A DNA stretch of 64,000 nucleotides from the NCBI RefSeq assembly GCF_037949285.1, contig NZ_CP149926.1, positions 1,095,501 through 1,159,500 of the forward strand, read 5' to 3'. Shown here in pieces: positions 53,252-63,392 of the stretch (position 1 is its first letter; every line of letters starts with the position of its first letter). The DNA is from Thioclava sp. GXIMD4216 (GTDB lineage: Bacteria; Pseudomonadota; Alphaproteobacteria; Rhodobacterales; Rhodobacteraceae). The translations under genes were made by a program, and so were the position numbers. The notes below the pieces were generated by a model, which worked only from the letters and a program-made list of their open reading frames with translations, searched no databases and was not told the origin of the DNA.

Positions 53252-53977
53252 TCAGTCCTTAGGCGGCACACATTTTATTTCCGTGATGCTCCCTTTGGAC
53301 CACCGGAATGTCTGCTGCCGCTTTTTGTTGCGATTACTCATCGAAGTGATCGTTATATCTGTTTGCGCTTCTTTGGTGCTTTCGACGATCAACATATAGT
53401 CTAAGACCTCGTAACGCCTTAACAAGTTGAACTTTTTCTCAGTGCTCACCGCCGTTTTCGAAGAGATGGTCAATTCTCCAGCGGTGCAATCGGCTGCTAT
53501 ATTTTGGAATTCGAGGTTCTGATGTAATTTTCCGTCCACGACTCTTGAGTGGGCCTTACGCGCAGTGAGAAGAGGATACGTTTCTACGATGATTTGTTTT
53601 CGTTCTTCAGCAAGCTGCAGTCTTGTGTTGCGTGCCTGTTCTTCCATCGTTTTGGCTTGCGTTCCGAGATGTTCCGCGGATAGGCGTTGCTGTTCTACAG
53701 AGTTTCGCAGTTCTTCTGTTTGTAGGTTGAGCGCTTCAACACTGTTTTTAAGTTCAGCCTGCTGGATTTCCAGCGCTTTGTTTTGTTGCAAGTAGCCGTA
53801 AACAATCCAGATTAGCGCAACTGTTCCGGCAGTCCCCGCGAGAAAGTCGCCGATCTCGTTGAGTGGCATAACGATGAAACGATCCCAATCTCTGATAACA
53901 AGCCCGACCATTACGCCAATGGTCAGGCAGGTCACGATAATAAGGATGATGGTTGCCCAGCCAGCCTTGGGACGCAT
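53252..53977 (-). CDS. AT-rich membrane protein with coiled coil, unknown
   Basis: The 241 residues start with two hydrophobic segments (about 8-30 and 45-65). A Gln/Glu-rich coiled coil follows (about 66-130, QAELKNSVEALNLQTEELRN and similar heptads), then a soluble beta-rich C-terminal half (about 130-241). No family was recognised. Base composition is clearly lower in GC than both neighbours. Its start overlaps the parE stop (TGATG), and it ends 4 bases before the epimerase start codon. It looks like an acquired gene fitted tightly between conserved genes. A membrane-tethered sensor or defence-like accessory role is conceivable but not shown. Confidence 0.75.
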   Translation of the reverse strand: MRPKAGWATIILIIVTCLTIGVMVGLVIRDWDRFIVMPLNEIGDFLAGTAGTVALIWIVYGYLQQNKALEIQQAELKNSVEALNLQTEELRNSVEQQRLSAEHLGTQAKTMEEQARNTRLQLAEERKQIIVETYPLLTARKAHSRVVDGKLHQNLEFQNIAADCTAGELTISSKTAVSTEKKFNLLRRYEVLDYMLIVESTKEAQTDITITSMSNRNKKRQQTFRWSKGSITEIKCVPPKD

Positions 53978-55935
53978 CACACATCCAGTTCCTCGACGAA
54001 CTGGGCGTTCTCGGTGATATACTGGAAGCGGAGCTCGGGTTTCTTGCCCATCAGGCGCTCCACGAGGTCGGCCGTTTCGCCGCCCAGATCGTCGTCGATG
54101 GTGACGCGGATCAGTTTGCGGGTGGCGGGGTCCATTGTGGTTTCTTTCAGGTCCTTGGCATCCATCTCGCCCAGACCCTTGAAGCGCTGCACGTCGATTT
54201 TACCCTTGCCGCCCAAGCCCTTGGCTAGCCATTCCTCTTTCTCGGCGTCGGAGGCCACATACATGCGCTTGGCGCCTTGGGTCAGGCGGTAGAGCGGCGG
54301 GCAGGCAAGGTAGAGGTGGCCTTGGTCGATCAGCGGGCGCATCTGGGTGAAAAAGAAGGTCATCAAGAGCGACGCGATATGCGCACCGTCGACATCAGCA
54401 TCGGTCATGATGATGATCTTGTCGTAACGCAGGTCCTCGACGTTGAACTTGGTGCCAAGGCCCACACCCAACGCCTCGCAGATATCGCTGATCTCGGCAT
54501 TGGTGCCCAGTTTCGAAGAGGCCGCGCCGAGGACGTTCAGGATTTTACCCTTCAGCGGCAGCAGAGCCTGCGTTTCGCGTTTGCGCGCGCCTTTGGCCGA
54601 GCCACCTGCCGAGTCGCCCTCGACGATGAACAGCTCGGTATTGGCGCGGTTTTTCGCGGTGCAATCGGTCAGCTTGCCCGGTAGGCGCAGCTTTTTGGTG
54701 GCCGATTTACGGGCGGTTTCCTTTTCCTGACGGCGGCGCAGACGCTCTTCGGCGCGCAGCACAAGGAAATCGAGGATTGCGCCGGCGGATTTCGTATCCG
54801 AGGCCAGCCAGTTGTCGAAATGGTCGCGGACGGCGCCCTCGACCAGACGATGCGCCTCGACGGTGGCCAGACGGTCCTTGGTCTGGCCGACGAATTCGGG
54901 CTCGCGGATAAAGCAGGACACCAGCGCGCAGCCGCCCGTGATCAGGTCGTCGCGGGTGATGTTCGACGCCTTCTTGTTGTTGATTAGCTCGCCATAGGCG
55001 CGGATGCCCTTGAGGATCGCCGACCAGAAGCCCGCCTCATGGGTGCCGCCCTCGGGGGTGGGGACGGTGTTACAATAGGACTGGATGTAGCCATCACGCG
55101 AGGGGGTCCAGTTGATCGCCCATTCGACCGAACCGGGGACGTTGAATTTCTCGCGGAACTCGACCTTGCCCGAGAAGGGGCGGTCGGCATAGGTCATCGC
55201 CTTGCCCAGCGTTTCCATCAGGTAGTCGGCCAGACCGCCGGGGAAGTGGAAGGTGGCCTCGGTGGGCGTCTCGCCATCGTCGATCGCGGATTTCCAGCGG
55301 ATTTCAACGCCCGAGAACAGATAGGCCTTCGAGCGCACCATCTTGATCAGCCGCGCGGGTTTGAAGCGGTGATGGCCGAAGATCTGCTCGTCGGCATGGA
55401 AGGTGACCATGGTGCCGCGACGGTTGGGGGCGGCGCCGATTTCCGCGACCGGCCCCTGCGGGATGCCGCGCGAGAAGCGCTGTTCGTAGAGCTTCTTGTT
55501 CTTGGCAACCTGCACCACCATCAGATCCGACAGCGCATTCACCACCGACGCGCCCACCCCGTGAAGGCCGCCCGAGGTTGCATAGGCATCGCCCGAGAAT
55601 TTGCCGCCCGCATGCAGCGTGCACAGGATCACCTCCAGCGCCGATTTACCCGGAAATTTCGGGTGCGGGTCGATCGGGATGCCGCGGCCATTGTCGCGCA
55701 CGGTGATCGAGTAATCCGCGTTCAGCTCGACCTCGATGCGGCTGGCATGGCCTGCCACGGCTTCGTCCATCGAGTTGTCGAGGATCTCGGCCAGCATATG
55801 GTGCAGCGCGCGCTCATCGGTGCCGCCGATATACATACCGGGGCGTTTGCGAACAGGTTCCAGCCCTTCCAGCACCTCGATAGAGGAGGCGTCATATTCG
55901 GACTCGGACTGGGTGGAGAGAAGATCGTCGGACAT
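53977..55935 (-). CDS. parE: DNA topoisomerase IV subunit B
   Basis: ParE supplies the ATPase and Toprim parts of topoisomerase IV, which decatenates daughter chromosomes. The 652-residue length fits ParE rather than the longer GyrB. The GHKL motifs EILDNSMDEA, DNGRGIP and GGLHGVGASVVNAL and the Toprim motifs EGDSAGGSAK and DADVDGAHI are present. The ATG at 55935 gives MSDDLLSTQ; the longer upstream reading is unsupported. Confidence 0.95.
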   Translation of the reverse strand: MSDDLLSTQSESEYDASSIEVLEGLEPVRKRPGMYIGGTDERALHHMLAEILDNSMDEAVAGHASRIEVELNADYSITVRDNGRGIPIDPHPKFPGKSALEVILCTLHAGGKFSGDAYATSGGLHGVGASVVNALSDLMVVQVAKNKKLYEQRFSRGIPQGPVAEIGAAPNRRGTMVTFHADEQIFGHHRFKPARLIKMVRSKAYLFSGVEIRWKSAIDDGETPTEATFHFPGGLADYLMETLGKAMTYADRPFSGKVEFREKFNVPGSVEWAINWTPSRDGYIQSYCNTVPTPEGGTHEAGFWSAILKGIRAYGELINNKKASNITRDDLITGGCALVSCFIREPEFVGQTKDRLATVEAHRLVEGAVRDHFDNWLASDTKSAGAILDFLVLRAEERLRRRQEKETARKSATKKLRLPGKLTDCTAKNRANTELFIVEGDSAGGSAKGARKRETQALLPLKGKILNVLGAASSKLGTNAEISDICEALGVGLGTKFNVEDLRYDKIIIMTDADVDGAHIASLLMTFFFTQMRPLIDQGHLYLACPPLYRLTQGAKRMYVASDAEKEEWLAKGLGGKGKIDVQRFKGLGEMDAKDLKETTMDPATRKLIRVTIDDDLGGETADLVERLMGKKPELRFQYITENAQFVEELDV

Positions 55936-56221
55936 CTGCTCGCTTTCTTTGGTGGGGTTGGCCTTGAGCCATACATCATTTGGGGCAAAATCGGCAAGCG
56001 CCCTGCCGAAACCGTCCACAGGAAGTTTCACGTCCGGTTGGCCGGATCGGGGCCGCCGGTTTGCCGCCTGCCTGTTTTACGGGCGTCATGGGTGGAAAAC
56101 GGCCCATTGGCAGGCTGGTTTGTGCCTGAGGGGTTTTCCCTTTGAGGGCAAGAGACTACGTCATCTTGTTACATAGGATGCGAATGCCATTTTGAGTCAA
56201 AAGATATAAAGGAGGAGGAGA
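55936..56221. other. Divergent intergenic region parE / methyltransferase
   Basis: These 286 bases contain the promoters of both divergent genes. The part next to the methyltransferase turns AT-rich (56160-56215) and ends in a strong AAAGGAGGAGGAG ribosome-binding site. No RNA gene or dyad of note was found. Confidence 0.5.
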
Positions 56222-56818
56222 ATGTGGGATCAACGCTATGCCCATTCGGACTATGTTTTCGGAACCGCTCCGGCAGAGTTCGTGCGCCGTCAGGCAGGGC
56301 GGCTGACACCGGGTATGCGCGTGCTGTCGCTGGCCGAGGGCGAAGGGCGCAATGCCGTGTTTCTGGCCGAGCAGGGCCTGGAGGTGACGGGGGTCGAGCT
56401 TTCGGCTCCGGCGCGTGAGAAAGCCCAGCGGCTGGCGGCGTCGCGGGGGGTGACGATCACCATGCTATCGCAGGATCTGCGCGGCTGGGATTGGCCCGTG
56501 GCCGAATATGACGCGCTTTTGGCCTGTTTCATCCAGTTTGCCGATCCGGCCTTCCGCGAGGATATTTTCGACGGCATGCGGCGTGCGGTCGCGCCGGGAG
56601 GGGTGGTTATGATCCACGGCTTTGCCCGTCGTCAGCCGCGCTATGGCACAGGCGGGCCGAGCAATGTGGAACAGCTCTATGATCTGGATCTGCTGCGCGA
56701 GGCGTTTCCGCGCTGGAAAATCCTGCATCAGGCCGATTACGATGCCGATCTGAGCGAGGGAGAGGGGCATTCGGGCCGTGCCGCGCTGATCGATTTCGTG
56801 ATGCAGCGTCCATCCTGA
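56222..56818 (+). CDS. Class I SAM-dependent methyltransferase
   Basis: The 198 residues have a Rossmann methyltransferase core: the SAM motif appears as VLSLAEGEGRNAVFLAEQG (about 34-52), with the acidic VTGVELS and an FADP/VAPGG region later. It resembles the TehB/small-molecule methyltransferase group. The substrate is unknown. A very strong Shine-Dalgarno precedes the ATG. Confidence 0.88.
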   Translation: MWDQRYAHSDYVFGTAPAEFVRRQAGRLTPGMRVLSLAEGEGRNAVFLAEQGLEVTGVELSAPAREKAQRLAASRGVTITMLSQDLRGWDWPVAEYDALLACFIQFADPAFREDIFDGMRRAVAPGGVVMIHGFARRQPRYGTGGPSNVEQLYDLDLLREAFPRWKILHQADYDADLSEGEGHSGRAALIDFVMQRPS

Positions 56819-56907
56819 CCGCTGCCCCGTCCTGACCGATTTACTGCATGACATCAGAGCGACCTTGCGCGACACTCGGCGGGCAGGGTTTTGAAAAAGG
56901 ATTTGTC

Positions 56908-57540
56908 ATGACGCATCGATTTCAATCGGATCCCTCCGACACCGACAGCCGCTTCGAGACAGTGCCGGTCTGGGATCCTTTCGTGCGCGCGTTCCATTGG
57001 GCGCTGGTGGTGCTGGTCTGTGGTGCATGGGGGCTTGGAAAATGGGGGCCCGTTGACATGAGCCTGCATTTCTGGCTGGGCTACGGCATCGGCGCGCTGG
57101 TCGTGGCCCGCGTCTTCTGGGGGTTTTTCGGCCCGCAAACGGCGCGGTTTGCCAGCTTTGTAAAAGGGCCCGGCGCGATTGCGCGCTATGGTCGCACGCT
57201 GGTGTCGCGCAAGCCGTCCTACACGCGCGGGCATAATCCTGTGGGCGCGTTATCGGTTGTGCTGATCTTGGGGCTCTTGGCGGCGCAGGTCGGCACGGGT
57301 CTGGTGTCCGATCCGGATGATTATATCAATGTCGGCCCCTTTGCGGATTGGGTGGGGTACGAGAACGCCGTGCGGGCGGTTGATCTGCACGAGACCCTCG
57401 CCAATCTGCTGCTGGCGCTGGTCATCATACATGTGCTGGCGATTTTCTGGTATCGCTTCTGGAAGCGCGAGAACCTTGTGACGCCGATGATTACAGGCCG
57501 CGCCCGCCTTCCCCGGCGCGCCCCGATGACGCAAAAGTAA
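56908..57540 (+). CDS. Cytochrome b561-type membrane protein
   Basis: A 210-residue four-helix cytochrome b. Candidate haem ligands are His30 (AFHWAL), His54 (LHFWLGYG), His109, His161 (LHETLANLL) and His175. It belongs to the prokaryotic b561/Ni-Fe-hydrogenase-cytochrome superfamily and passes electrons between quinol and a partner, often a cytochrome c or dehydrogenase. No partner gene is adjacent. The start at 56908 follows AAAAAGG. Confidence 0.88.
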   Translation: MTHRFQSDPSDTDSRFETVPVWDPFVRAFHWALVVLVCGAWGLGKWGPVDMSLHFWLGYGIGALVVARVFWGFFGPQTARFASFVKGPGAIARYGRTLVSRKPSYTRGHNPVGALSVVLILGLLAAQVGTGLVSDPDDYINVGPFADWVGYENAVRAVDLHETLANLLLALVIIHVLAIFWYRFWKRENLVTPMITGRARLPRRAPMTQK

Positions 57541-57635
57541 CGCCGCGCGCAATCCTAGCGATGCTTACTAAGGCTTGACGGGTTCATGGGGGCGTGGCAC
57601 GGGCTGATTATTGACCACTCGATCAGGAATGCGAA

Positions 57636-59036
57636 ATGGCCAGCCCCGTGATGACCCAGACCGACAAACCCCTCGACACCTCGATGGGGGCGTTTGGCCA
57701 TATGCGCGCCATTCTTACGCTGGGCTTGCCGCTGGTAGGGTCGAACCTTGCGGCAGCAGGGCTTGGTGTGACCGATACGATCATGATGGGCTGGTACGGG
57801 GTGCCGGAACTGGCCGCTGTGGTTCTGGGCACGAATTACCTGTTCTTCTTCTTTCTCTTCGGCACGGGCTTTGCCAATGCGATCATCGGGCGCGTCTCGA
57901 TGGCGCTGGGGGCCAATGACGAAACGCAGGCACGGCGCGATACCCGTATGGCGCTGTGGCTGTCGGTGCTGACGGGGCTGGTCTCGATTCCCTGTATGTG
58001 GCATTCCGCTGCGGTGCTACAGGCATTGGGGCAGGCCCCCGAAACCGCGAGGCTGGCACAGGACTATCTGCGCATCGCGGGGCTTGGCATCGTGCCCATG
58101 CTGGTGGTGGCGGTGCTGCGCAGCTATCTTTCGGCGTTCGAGCGGACACAGATCGTGCTTTGGGTCACGCTTTCTGCGGTGGGGCTGAATATCGTCTGCA
58201 ACTGGCTTCTGATCTTTGGCGAGATGGGCTTTCCCGAAATGGGCGTGCGCGGCGCGGCGCTTTCCTCGGTGCTGGTGCAGACGGTGTCGATGCTGGTGCT
58301 GATGGTCTATGCCCATCGTGCGCGCGGGCTGTCGCATGTGGCGCTGTGGCAGCGGTTCTGGCGCCCTGACTGGTCTGCGTTCGGGGCCGTGGCGCGGATG
58401 GGGATTCCGATCGGGCTGACCATTCTGGCCGAGGCGTCCATGTTCCAGATGGCCGCGCTGATGATGGGATGGCTTGGCACAATCGAGCTGGCGGCCAATG
58501 GCATTGTCATGGAAACCAGTGTTCTGGCCTTCATGCTGCATATGGGGCTGGCCAATGCCGCGACCGTGCGGGCAGGGCGCGCCTATGGGGCCGGTGCCCC
58601 CGAACATCTGCGGCGCGGGGCCATCACGGTGATCTGCATGTCACTGGTCATCGTGGCGGTCACGGTGACCGCATTTCTGGGCATTCCGGAAAAGATTGTC
58701 AGCCTATTCCTGAAGCCGGGCGGGGATTCCGCGCAGATCCTGCTGCTGGCAAGCGGCCTGCTGGCGCTGGCGGGCCTGTTCCAGCTGTTCGATGCCATGC
58801 AGGTGCTGGCAATGGGGTTGCTGCGCGGCCTGCAGGATACGCGCGTGCCGATGTGGATTGCGCTGGCCAGCTATTGGCTGGTCGGGATTCCCACGGGCTA
58901 TGTGCTGGCCTTCCATGTAGGGCTGCAATCGCACGGGGTCTGGCTGGGGCTGGCCGCAGGGCTTGCCACGGCCTCGTCGCTGCTGATGTATCGCTTCTGG
59001 GTCGTGCGCGGCGGCGGGCGGCGCCCTATGGCCTAA
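57636..59036 (+). CDS. MATE family efflux transporter
   Basis: The 466 residues have 12 hydrophobic segments in two repeats typical of MATE multidrug/toxin exporters (LPLVGSNLAAAGLGVTDTIM at the first helix and GIPIGLTILAEASMFQMAAL at the seventh). It exchanges Na+ or H+ for cationic compounds. The substrate is unknown. Its 3' end overlaps the convergent gene at 59033. Confidence 0.93.
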   Translation: MASPVMTQTDKPLDTSMGAFGHMRAILTLGLPLVGSNLAAAGLGVTDTIMMGWYGVPELAAVVLGTNYLFFFFLFGTGFANAIIGRVSMALGANDETQARRDTRMALWLSVLTGLVSIPCMWHSAAVLQALGQAPETARLAQDYLRIAGLGIVPMLVVAVLRSYLSAFERTQIVLWVTLSAVGLNIVCNWLLIFGEMGFPEMGVRGAALSSVLVQTVSMLVLMVYAHRARGLSHVALWQRFWRPDWSAFGAVARMGIPIGLTILAEASMFQMAALMMGWLGTIELAANGIVMETSVLAFMLHMGLANAATVRAGRAYGAGAPEHLRRGAITVICMSLVIVAVTVTAFLGIPEKIVSLFLKPGGDSAQILLLASGLLALAGLFQLFDAMQVLAMGLLRGLQDTRVPMWIALASYWLVGIPTGYVLAFHVGLQSHGVWLGLAAGLATASSLLMYRFWVVRGGGRRPMA

Positions 59037-59455
59037 TCGTCGCGGGTCTCGGCCTGCTGTCCCATCAGCCGCTCGGCCTTCTTGCGCACAAGAACGCTGC
59101 GCAGATCATGCATGGCCAGCAACAGCGCGTCTGTGACATGCTCGAGCTGTGCATCGGTGGCTTTTGACTGCACCCATTGCGTGGTCAGGTTCAGGTAATC
59201 GACGGCGCGGTGGATGTCGTCGATGTCGCGCTGCGCCAGCAGGGCACTGCGATCGGCCATCCATTGGGTGATCTGGCGCATATCCGCATCGGTCAGCTCG
59301 CGCCCGCCCTGCGGTTTGATGTCTCCATTGCGGATATTGACCACGGCGATCTGATCCATCTCGATCCGGCGCTGGCGGTTCTGGGTGTCTACCCGAAATA
59401 CGGCCGCGCCATTCTCGCGGATTCGGAAGTAATATTCGGGCAGATCGAGGCTCAT
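59033..59455 (-). CDS. Conserved hypothetical protein
   Basis: A 140-residue soluble, charged protein (MSLDLPEYYFRIRENGAAVFRV..., ELTDADMRQITQWMADRS...). A beta-rich N-terminal third precedes a helical C-terminal part. I do not recognise a characterised family. The ATG at 59455 is preferred to one 14 codons upstream because the DLPEYYFRIRENG start looks like a domain beginning. Confidence 0.65.
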   Translation of the reverse strand: MSLDLPEYYFRIRENGAAVFRVDTQNRQRRIEMDQIAVVNIRNGDIKPQGGRELTDADMRQITQWMADRSALLAQRDIDDIHRAVDYLNLTTQWVQSKATDAQLEHVTDALLLAMHDLRSVLVRKKAERLMGQQAETRDD

Positions 59456-59701
59456 GGGGCAGCTTCCAGACTGTTGATGCACCATCCTTAACGACAACTG
59501 CGGTGGGGGATCAACTGACCGCTTGCGCGAGGGGTCAATAAAATATGGCTCTTCCGGCTTGATAATGGCATATTATGCGATCTTCCGCCGATTGAAAAAA
59601 ATCCTCATTGCAATTCTCGGGTGGAGAAACATGTTTACCTTACGTGACTCGACCTGTGGTGGGTGGGGCACGCTTTTGACAGCCTATAAGGATGTTTTTT
59701 T

Positions 59702-60115
59702 ATGATTAAGAAAATCGCAACTGTTGCGACGATTTGCGTGTGGGGAAGCTCGGTATTCGCATCGACATACCAAGCGGACTCTAAGTCCATGGATAGCAAG
59801 GATTATGGCTATTCCAGCGACTTCAAATCCGAGGGGCATGGGGATTGGTTCGGGTCTGACAAGGACTGGAAAGACCAAGACGACCATAAGTGGGGGGATA
59901 CCCCTGATTATGCCGAGGCGACCAAACCGCATTGTGGCTGCTCGGCCGATTTCGGTCATGACGGGCAGGGTGGTCATGGTGGCCACGGCGGTCACGGTGG
60001 TGGCGATGAGCAGGTCAGCCCCGTGCCGCTTCCGGCGGGTGGCATTTTGCTGCTTGGCGCGCTGGGTGGCTTTGCGGCGCTGCGTCGTCGTAAATCGGGC
60101 GTGAAAGCGGCCTGA
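59702..60115 (+). CDS. VPLPA-CTERM surface/secreted protein, His/Gly-rich
   Basis: The 137 residues have a signal peptide (1-20, ending VFA), then an Asp/Lys/Ser/Trp-rich linker. A His/Gly run (GGHGGHGGHGG, about 90-100) and two cysteines (CGC, 78-80) follow. The end is a VPLPA-CTERM sorting tail (VPLPAGGILLLGALGGFAALRRRKS, split here as motif 108-113, hydrophobic helix 114-126 and basic end). VPLPA-CTERM proteins are exported and processed at the C-terminus, often with exopolysaccharide systems. The His/Cys content suggests metal binding; this is inference. A terminator follows directly. Confidence 0.85.
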   Translation: MIKKIATVATICVWGSSVFASTYQADSKSMDSKDYGYSSDFKSEGHGDWFGSDKDWKDQDDHKWGDTPDYAEATKPHCGCSADFGHDGQGGHGGHGGHGGGDEQVSPVPLPAGGILLLGALGGFAALRRRKSGVKAA

Positions 60116-60124
60116 GTCAAACGG

Positions 60125-60158
60125 GAAAAGCCGCTCGACCGAGCGGCTTTTCTTTTTG
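60125..60158. terminator. Bidirectional terminator
   Basis: GAAAAGCCGCTC and GAGCGGCTTTTC form a perfect 12-bp stem over GACC, with T-runs in both reading directions. It ends the VPLPA-CTERM gene on the plus strand and probably aatA on the minus strand. Confidence 0.92.
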
Positions 60159-60214
60159 TTCCAGACGTGTCGTAATCGGCTGGCCGCAGGGTGGTGCGAC
60201 CTTCGCGATGTGGC

Positions 60215-61483
<1,269 letters not shown>

Positions 61484-61498
61484 TCAAGAGGAGGCCCC

Positions 61499-61879
61499 AT
61501 GGCGGATGACTGGTATGGCGAAGATGCCGCGACCTTTGGCGACAGGCTGGAGGGCGCGCGCGAGGCCGCAGGGCTGAGCCAGACCGAACTGGCCGCAAAG
61601 CTGGGCGTGCGGCTGGAGACGCTGCAGTCATGGGAAGAGGATATGGCCGACCCGCGTGCCAACAAGTTGCAGATGGTGGCGGGTATGTTGAATGTTTCGC
61701 TGATGTGGCTGCTCAATGGCGAGGGCGCTGGACTTGACGGGCCGCCGCAAGGGGTAGATGAGGCAGAACGAGAGCGGGAGATCTTGCGCGAGATACGCGA
61801 GGCCCGTGCGGTGATCAAAGACCTCGATGCGCGGCTGGAACGGCTGGAGCGCAGGGTCAAAGCGGGAGAGAGCCAATGA
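61499..61879 (+). CDS. XRE-family helix-turn-helix regulator
   Basis: The 126 residues hold an N-terminal lambda-repressor-like HTH (about 12-70, AGLSQTELAAKLGVRLETLQSWE) and a C-terminal coiled coil (about 88-122, EREILREIREARAVIKDLDA). The targets are unknown. It overlaps sdhE by four bases. A far longer in-frame reading from 60191 is opposite aatA and is rejected. Confidence 0.88.
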   Translation: MADDWYGEDAATFGDRLEGAREAAGLSQTELAAKLGVRLETLQSWEEDMADPRANKLQMVAGMLNVSLMWLLNGEGAGLDGPPQGVDEAEREREILREIREARAVIKDLDARLERLERRVKAGESQ

Positions 61880-62160
61880 CCGGACAGGTTCAGGAAACGC
61901 CGGAAGCACGGTTGAAGCGGATGGTGATGCGCAGCTGGCGGCGCGGGATGAAAGAGATGGACATGGTGCTTGGCCCCTTTGCCGATAGCGAGCTGGCAAA
62001 GATGGATCCGGCCACCTTGGACCTCTATGACGCGCTGTTGGAAGAATATGATCAGGATCTCTATCTGTGGGTGTCGGGGGCGAAACCCTGCCCGCCGGAG
62101 TATCTTCAACTGCTGCAAGTGATTGCGGCCTTTGCGAAAAAACGTCATTCGGTTGCATGA
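61876..62160 (+). CDS. sdhE: Succinate dehydrogenase assembly factor SdhE
   Basis: The 94 residues contain the RGMKE motif (Arg23-Gly24-x-x-Glu27), the SdhE/Sdh5 signature needed for covalent FAD attachment to SdhA. The YDALLEEYDQDLYLWVSG segment is also typical. It is translationally coupled to the XRE gene. Confidence 0.93.
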   Translation: MTGQVQETPEARLKRMVMRSWRRGMKEMDMVLGPFADSELAKMDPATLDLYDALLEEYDQDLYLWVSGAKPCPPEYLQLLQVIAAFAKKRHSVA

Positions 62161-62167
62161 TTCAATT

Positions 62168-62202
62168 ATGGCGGAAGGGGCAAATTGCCTTGCTTCCGCC
62201 AT
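62168..62202 (+). terminator. Hairpin after sdhE
   Basis: ATGGCGGAAG and CTTCCGCCAT form a perfect 10-bp stem, with an inner GGC-AAATT-GCC helix. It lies just after the sdhE stop but lacks a T-run. It is probably a weak terminator or mRNA 3' stabiliser. Confidence 0.55.
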
Positions 62203-62311
62203 GTTGTCTGAAAATTATTGTCAGATTTGCGATAGATTTAATTCGCTTAACCGAAATTTTGGCATTTTCCCGCATGGTGTCTTTCGGGGCATAGATGATG
62301 CGGAGAATGAG

Positions 62312-62833
62312 ATGAGTATAGAACCCCCTATGGGCCAGATGGGCGGCGTGGTCGCGGACCGCGCCATGCAGCAGGGGCTCATGACCGGGTATCTGGACAC
62401 GCTGGCCCTTGTGGAACGGCTGCACAGATTGCTGCTGGATGTGATCAAGGACGAATTCGAACGTCTGGCGATCATCGAGATCAATCCGGTTCAGGCCCTT
62501 TTGCTGTTCAATGTCGGCGATAACGAGGTCACGGCAGGCGAATTGAAGAGCCGTGGCTATTATCAGGGCTCGAATGTCAGCTATAACCTGAAAAAACTGG
62601 TGGAAAACGGCTATATGCACCACCAGCGCTGTGATGTGGACCGCCGCTCGGTGCGGGTCAAGCTGACGGATAAGGGGCGCAAGCTGCATGATGCGGTGCG
62701 CGAACTGTTCGAGCGCCATGCTGACGGGATGGGCACGCGTGGCGTGATCGATTTCGAACAGATGGACGAAATGAACCGGACCCTCAAACGTATGGAACGT
62801 TACTGGATGGACCAGATCCGGTATATCTACTGA
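62312..62833 (+). CDS. LdtR-type winged-helix (MarR-like) regulator
   Basis: The 173 residues match the LdtR group of MarR-related regulators (IEINPVQALLLFNVGDNEVTAGELKSRGYYQGSNVSYNLKKL and wing CDVDRRSVRVKLTDKG, each conserved). In Liberibacter, LdtR controls an L,D-transpeptidase and osmotic tolerance. No ldtP lies beside it here, so the target is unknown. The leader is AT-rich. The ATG at 62312 follows GAGAATGAG with a weak ribosome-binding site. Confidence 0.85.
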   Translation: MSIEPPMGQMGGVVADRAMQQGLMTGYLDTLALVERLHRLLLDVIKDEFERLAIIEINPVQALLLFNVGDNEVTAGELKSRGYYQGSNVSYNLKKLVENGYMHHQRCDVDRRSVRVKLTDKGRKLHDAVRELFERHADGMGTRGVIDFEQMDEMNRTLKRMERYWMDQIRYIY

Positions 62834-62840
62834 GTTTCAG

Positions 62841-62871
62841 AAAAAGGGCAGCGTGGGGCGCTGCCCTTTTT
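62841..62871 (+). terminator. Terminator after the LdtR-type gene
   Basis: AAAAAGGGCAGCG and CGCTGCCCTTTTT pair over a 5-base loop; the right arm ends in a T-run. It lies 7 bases past the stop codon. Confidence 0.92.
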
Positions 62872-62988
62872 GGGGAAAGGCCCCGCCGCCTGTCCGCCTA
62901 AGGGCACGCCTGTCTTGACGGATATCCCGTTCGGGGGCAGGCTTCGGTTGCCGGATTATCGTGATCCGGATGCCATGCGGGGGATAGG

Positions 62989-63372
62989 ATGGATAAGGAT
63001 CTGCCGGTCAATGTCTTGGGTGGCCCGTTGGAGCCTTGTTCGCTGGTGCCTCTGACCGGGTTCTTTCGCGATGGCCATTGTAATACCTGCGCCGAGGATC
63101 ATGGCGCCCATACGGTTTGCGCGATCATGACCAAAGAGTTTCTCGCGTGGTCGGCCTATATCGGCAATGACCTCTCGACCCCGCGTCCCGAATACGGATT
63201 CGAGGGCCTCAAACCCGGAGATCGCTGGTGCCTGTGCGCGGGGCGGTTTCTGGAAGCGCATGACGAGGGCTGCGCGCCCGAGATCGTGCTGGAGGCGACC
63301 CATCAGCGCACGCTTGATGTGGTCCCGATCGAGGTCCTACGGCTGCATCGGCATTTGTCGCCTTTTCAATAG
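62989..63372 (+). CDS. DUF2237 family protein
   Basis: The 127 residues fit DUF2237 almost throughout (NVLGGPLEPCSLVPLTGF, HTVCAIMTKEFLAWS, GNDLSTPRPEYGFEGL, GDRWCLCAGRFLEA). The family is widely conserved, has several invariant cysteines and has no known function. Here the usual CxTG reads CNTC, adding a cysteine. Confidence 0.88.
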   Translation: MDKDLPVNVLGGPLEPCSLVPLTGFFRDGHCNTCAEDHGAHTVCAIMTKEFLAWSAYIGNDLSTPRPEYGFEGLKPGDRWCLCAGRFLEAHDEGCAPEIVLEATHQRTLDVVPIEVLRLHRHLSPFQ

Positions 63373-63392
63373 GGGGTTCGACCCTGTTTCTG

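Noticed and set aside
59676..59681. TTGACA as the -35 of the VPLPA-CTERM gene
   Set aside because: It lies only 20 bases before the start codon, and a good AAGGA ribosome-binding site stands between, so it cannot be the -35.
59523..59705. 60-codon ORF before the VPLPA-CTERM gene
   Set aside because: No ribosome-binding site or conserved pattern, and it runs over the leader of the next gene.
59967..60003. GGH-coding DNA repeat as a possible CRISPR-like array
   Set aside because: The units are 9 bases, without spacers, and encode the Gly/His run of the exported protein.
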